From Yersinia vastinensis (lineage in GTDB: Bacteria; Pseudomonadota; Gammaproteobacteria; Enterobacterales; Enterobacteriaceae): 64,000 bases of DNA. The notes below the pieces were generated by a model. It saw only the letters and a program-made list of their open reading frames with translations, made no database searches and had not been told where the DNA came from. Positions 61,834 to 64,000 of the stretch are shown here, in pieces. The position numbers and the translations under genes are program-made. Location: positions 248,001 to 312,000 of the forward strand of contig NZ_CACVAF010000001.1 in the NCBI RefSeq assembly GCF_902726565.1, written 5' to 3'. The stretch's first letter is position 1. Each line of letters begins with the position of its first letter.

Positions 61834-62877
61834 CTAAGGTTTCGCCTTAAACATGCCTTCAATCCGCGCTAACAAATTACTCGCACTATAATAATCCAAC
61901 CGGAATGTATCATAGCCCGCAGCATAAACTCGGTTGTGTTCAATTGCCGGGATGTGAGCTAAAAATTTGTTGTTTTTCAATGCGTTCACCGCCGGTTGAT
62001 CACCGGAAAACAGCAAAATGGTCTCGCCGTTAAGACCTTCAGCCAGCTTCTCTCCGCCGAGTTGGATGATATCCTTGCGGTGCCCCATGCTGGTATTACC
62101 TTTCACGGCAGTAGGGACTTGCGCCAGTGTGAAGCCTAGCTCCTGCAACAATTTTCCCTGCGCTGAATTCTCTGTCCACAAATTGGCTGTGCTCCCTGCC
62201 GCCTGATAGACAAATGCAGAGGTGGGTTGCGGTGGTAGCGTAATATTCTGTTTAACCTCACTAATCCGATCAGTGAATTTATCAATCACCTGTTGAGCAT
62301 CGGCTTCATGTCCTGTTGCTTGCCCCAGCACGATAGCCAGCTCTTGCCAGCTCTTGTCATCGTAATTAATCACCAATGTGGGCGCGATGACCGATAACTG
62401 CTCGTACAGCTTCAGCGCTGAATCCCCGCCAGTGGCAGAGATGATGATAAGGTCTGGATCCATACCCGCAACAGCTTCTGCATTTGGTTCTGTCTGGTAG
62501 ATTGGCACCAACTTTTTCGCTTGTGCAACATCTGACCATTGTGTAAAGAAGCCTTGATTATCTGCCACGGTGGTATTGGGCGCCGTGGCTCCCGTAGCTA
62601 TCACGGGCGCATTAATGGCCAATAGGGTGCCGGTGATGGTGATACTGGTAGACACAATACGTTTTGGCTGATGTGTCAGTGTCACCGGGCCTTTTGTCGT
62701 TTCTACTGTGCGCGACCATGCGGAGGTATTTTCACTGGCTGATGAAGGGGCTTGCTGGCCTGTTGTTTCTTCAGCCGGTTTACAGCCGAACAAGAAGAAA
62801 ATAAGGCTCACAATCCCCAGTCCAGCCAATACTGAACGGAATTCTTTGCCCTGAATGTGATGGATGCCAAGGGACAT
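61834..62877 (-). CDS. fepB: Fe3+-siderophore periplasmic binding lipoprotein (FepB type)
   Basis: 347 residues from the ATG at 62877; 36 upstream codons are in frame but rejected because the lipoprotein signal must be N-terminal. Lipobox FFLFGC gives Cys32 as the lipidated residue. The mature protein is a class III helical-backbone binding protein (RIVSTSITITGTLLAINAPV, LIIISATGGDSALKLYEQLS). It pairs with FepDGC by position. E. coli FepB is a soluble periplasmic protein, so the lipid anchor is a difference. Confidence 0.88.
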   Translation of the reverse strand: MSLGIHHIQGKEFRSVLAGLGIVSLIFFLFGCKPAEETTGQQAPSSASENTSAWSRTVETTKGPVTLTHQPKRIVSTSITITGTLLAINAPVIATGATAPNTTVADNQGFFTQWSDVAQAKKLVPIYQTEPNAEAVAGMDPDLIIISATGGDSALKLYEQLSVIAPTLVINYDDKSWQELAIVLGQATGHEADAQQVIDKFTDRISEVKQNITLPPQPTSAFVYQAAGSTANLWTENSAQGKLLQELGFTLAQVPTAVKGNTSMGHRKDIIQLGGEKLAEGLNGETILLFSGDQPAVNALKNNKFLAHIPAIEHNRVYAAGYDTFRLDYYSASNLLARIEGMFKAKP

Positions 62878-62997
62878 AATGGTGTTTTCTCTTTCTGTTT
62901 TAAGACGCAACGTTAAGGATGTTATACCGGTCAATATCGGCCTTGAATTGATTGACACTGTGGGTATCGCGTCATAATTTATCACGTCAAAGTGGAG

Positions 62998-63012
62998 TGA
63001 TAGTCATTATTA
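62998..63012 (-). promoter_or_regulatory. Fur box upstream of fepB
   Basis: tgatagtcattatta fits the 7-1-7 Fur consensus with two mismatches, about 120 bases before the fepB start. Confidence 0.7.
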
Positions 63013-63312
63013 TTAAGATAACTATTTACATCAATACTAAGTTAGCGCCATCTGACCTGATATTGAGTGACAAGGGAAATATTTGCCGATAATTGTGCTT
63101 TAGGCAAAACATGTGAGCTTTAAGCAGTAAAACGACGTTTTATGTCCACATCCCCAGCATGTTCATTAGCCTTATTACTCTAAAAATTACTCAATAATTG
63201 AGTTAATTAACTGACTTATCATTATTACCCCATCTTTTATTGATGCAATAATACAAATTATTAGCTCAATATATAGATAGTTAAAGCTATTGCGTCTGCC
63301 AAATCATTTAGA

Positions 63313-63327
63313 CGATAATGATTATCG
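63313..63327 (+). promoter_or_regulatory. Fur box before the ECF sigma gene
   Basis: cgataatgattatcg is a perfect 7-1-7 palindrome matching the Fur consensus core, 53 bases before the chosen start of the sigma gene. Confidence 0.85.
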
Positions 63328-63379
63328 TTAAGCTTTGATCGCCAAAGTTCCCTCTCACCACTTTTATACGCTGGCCTCC

Positions 63380-63898
63380 ATGACGCATATGACCACTTTC
63401 TGGAGTAACTTCTATCTGGCTCATCAGGGCTGGTTGCGAGGATGGTTACGCAAAAAAGTGGGTTGCCACCATAGTGCTGCGGATCTGACGCATGACACCT
63501 TTATCAAATTGTTGACCATGGCCGATCCAAGTGTGATCCGCCAACCTAGAGCTTATCTAATGGTCACGGCCAATCATGTGATGATCGACCAATTTCGCAA
63601 ACGTAAGCTGGAGCAGGATGCTTTGGTGGCATTAGCGCAGATGGCGGAAGATCAGTACGCGCAATCGGCAGAAGAGCGAGCGGCAGTCAATCAGTTGGTA
63701 GCACAGGCGATACAGATTCTAGTCAGTGAACTGGATGACAATGTATGCCGTGCATTCTTAATGGCGCGTGTTGAAGGGCGCAGTTACAGCGAGATTGCCG
63801 AGGCTCTCAGTATCAGCGAAAGCAGCGTAAAACAGTATCTTGCCAAGGCACTTATTCATTGTCATAGCCGCATCTTTTGTCAGGAAAACCATGCATAA
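63380..63898 (+). CDS. FecI-family ECF sigma factor
   Basis: 172 residues (ATG at 63380; an in-frame TTG at 63335 lies five bases beyond the Fur palindrome and has no ribosome site). Sigma region 2 (HHSAADLTHDTFIKLLTM, QPRAYLMVTANHVMIDQFRK) and region 4 (EGRSYSEIAEALSISESSVK, YLAKALIHC) are present, like E. coli FecI. Such sigmas answer to a FecR/TonB-receptor signal cascade. The next gene begins 8 bases before its end. Proximity to fepB and a Fur box suggests control of a siderophore receptor outside the window. Confidence 0.9.
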   Translation: MTHMTTFWSNFYLAHQGWLRGWLRKKVGCHHSAADLTHDTFIKLLTMADPSVIRQPRAYLMVTANHVMIDQFRKRKLEQDALVALAQMAEDQYAQSAEERAAVNQLVAQAIQILVSELDDNVCRAFLMARVEGRSYSEIAEALSISESSVKQYLAKALIHCHSRIFCQENHA

Positions 63899-64000
63899 AA
63901 CCACTCATAACCCTGATGGCGGAGTTGCTCAAATTCAGCAAGATGCTGCGCAATGGTTATTGCATTTTTCTGAGGTAACACCGGGCAGTCCAGAGCACAA
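63891..64000 (+). CDS. FecR-like anti-sigma/regulator, 5' end only
   Basis: The ATG at 63891 overlaps the sigma gene by 8 bases and follows a caggaaa site. The visible 36 residues (MHKTTHNPDGGVAQIQQDAA then QWLLHFSEVTPGSPEH) match the N-terminal DUF4880 part of FecR proteins. The gene runs off the window. A TonB-dependent receptor would be expected next. Confidence 0.8.
   Translation, partial: MHKTTHNPDGGVAQIQQDAAQWLLHFSEVTPGSPEH

Larger units (their letters stand above)
62878..63379. other. Divergent fepB-sigma control region
   Basis: About 500 bases with two Fur boxes, one near each gene (62998-63012 and 63313-63327). The middle is AT-rich and no gene was recognised. Confidence 0.5.

Noticed and set aside
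63335-63379. Longer N terminus of the ECF sigma factor from TTG 63335
   Set aside because: Starts almost at the Fur palindrome with no ribosome site; the family-like sequence begins later.

Overview
The window is a contiguous piece of an enterobacterial chromosome, most likely Yersinia of the Y. enterocolitica group. Three things point there: 127-bp ERIC elements with the Yersinia-type sequence, a gene order over 1-37 kb that closely follows the E. coli cca-to-exbD block with lineage-specific changes, and an enterobactin-uptake cluster next to fes. No rRNA, tRNA, CRISPR array, insertion-sequence transposase or phage gene was seen.

1-37 kb is conserved housekeeping sequence. It holds cca (cut by the window edge), ygiM, ygiF, glnE, hldE, yjeH, ubiK, an FMN riboswitch with ribB, ygiD, the tolC-ygiB-ygiC group, the nudF-yqiB-cpdA-yqiA-parE run, a LysR-type regulator with ygiN and mdaB, then parC, plsC, ftsP, ygiQ, dkgA, yqhD/yqhC, yghB, metC and Fur-controlled exbBD. 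ERIC copies or remnants lie in several intergenic gaps. zupT, which follows ribB in E. coli, is absent.

37.3-49 kb is a markedly AT-rich accessory block carrying a Tad (tight adherence, Flp type IVb pilus) locus, all on the minus strand. In transcription order it reads: a small membrane-anchored winged-helix regulator, flp pilin, tadV, rcpC, rcpA, tadZ, tadA, tadB, tadC, tadD, tadE, tadF, tadG. No rcpB gene is present. Short stop/start overlaps imply one translationally coupled operon, and a hairpin after flp may give excess pilin over the assembly machine.

49-57 kb holds alkB and then a Cus-type Cu(I)/Ag(I) efflux operon (cusF-like, cusC, cusB, cusA; minus strand). CusB carries a second CusF-like domain at its C terminus. 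An unrecognised exported Cys/His/Met-rich protein lies just upstream. No cusRS is present in the window.

57-64 kb is catecholate-siderophore iron acquisition: fes (esterase), fepC-fepG-fepD (ABC importer), a lipoprotein FepB-type binding protein, and divergently a FecI-like ECF sigma factor with the start of a FecR-like anti-sigma gene. Good Fur boxes precede fepD, fepB and the sigma gene. Together with exbBD they form a Fur-controlled uptake route; the outer-membrane receptor must lie outside the window.
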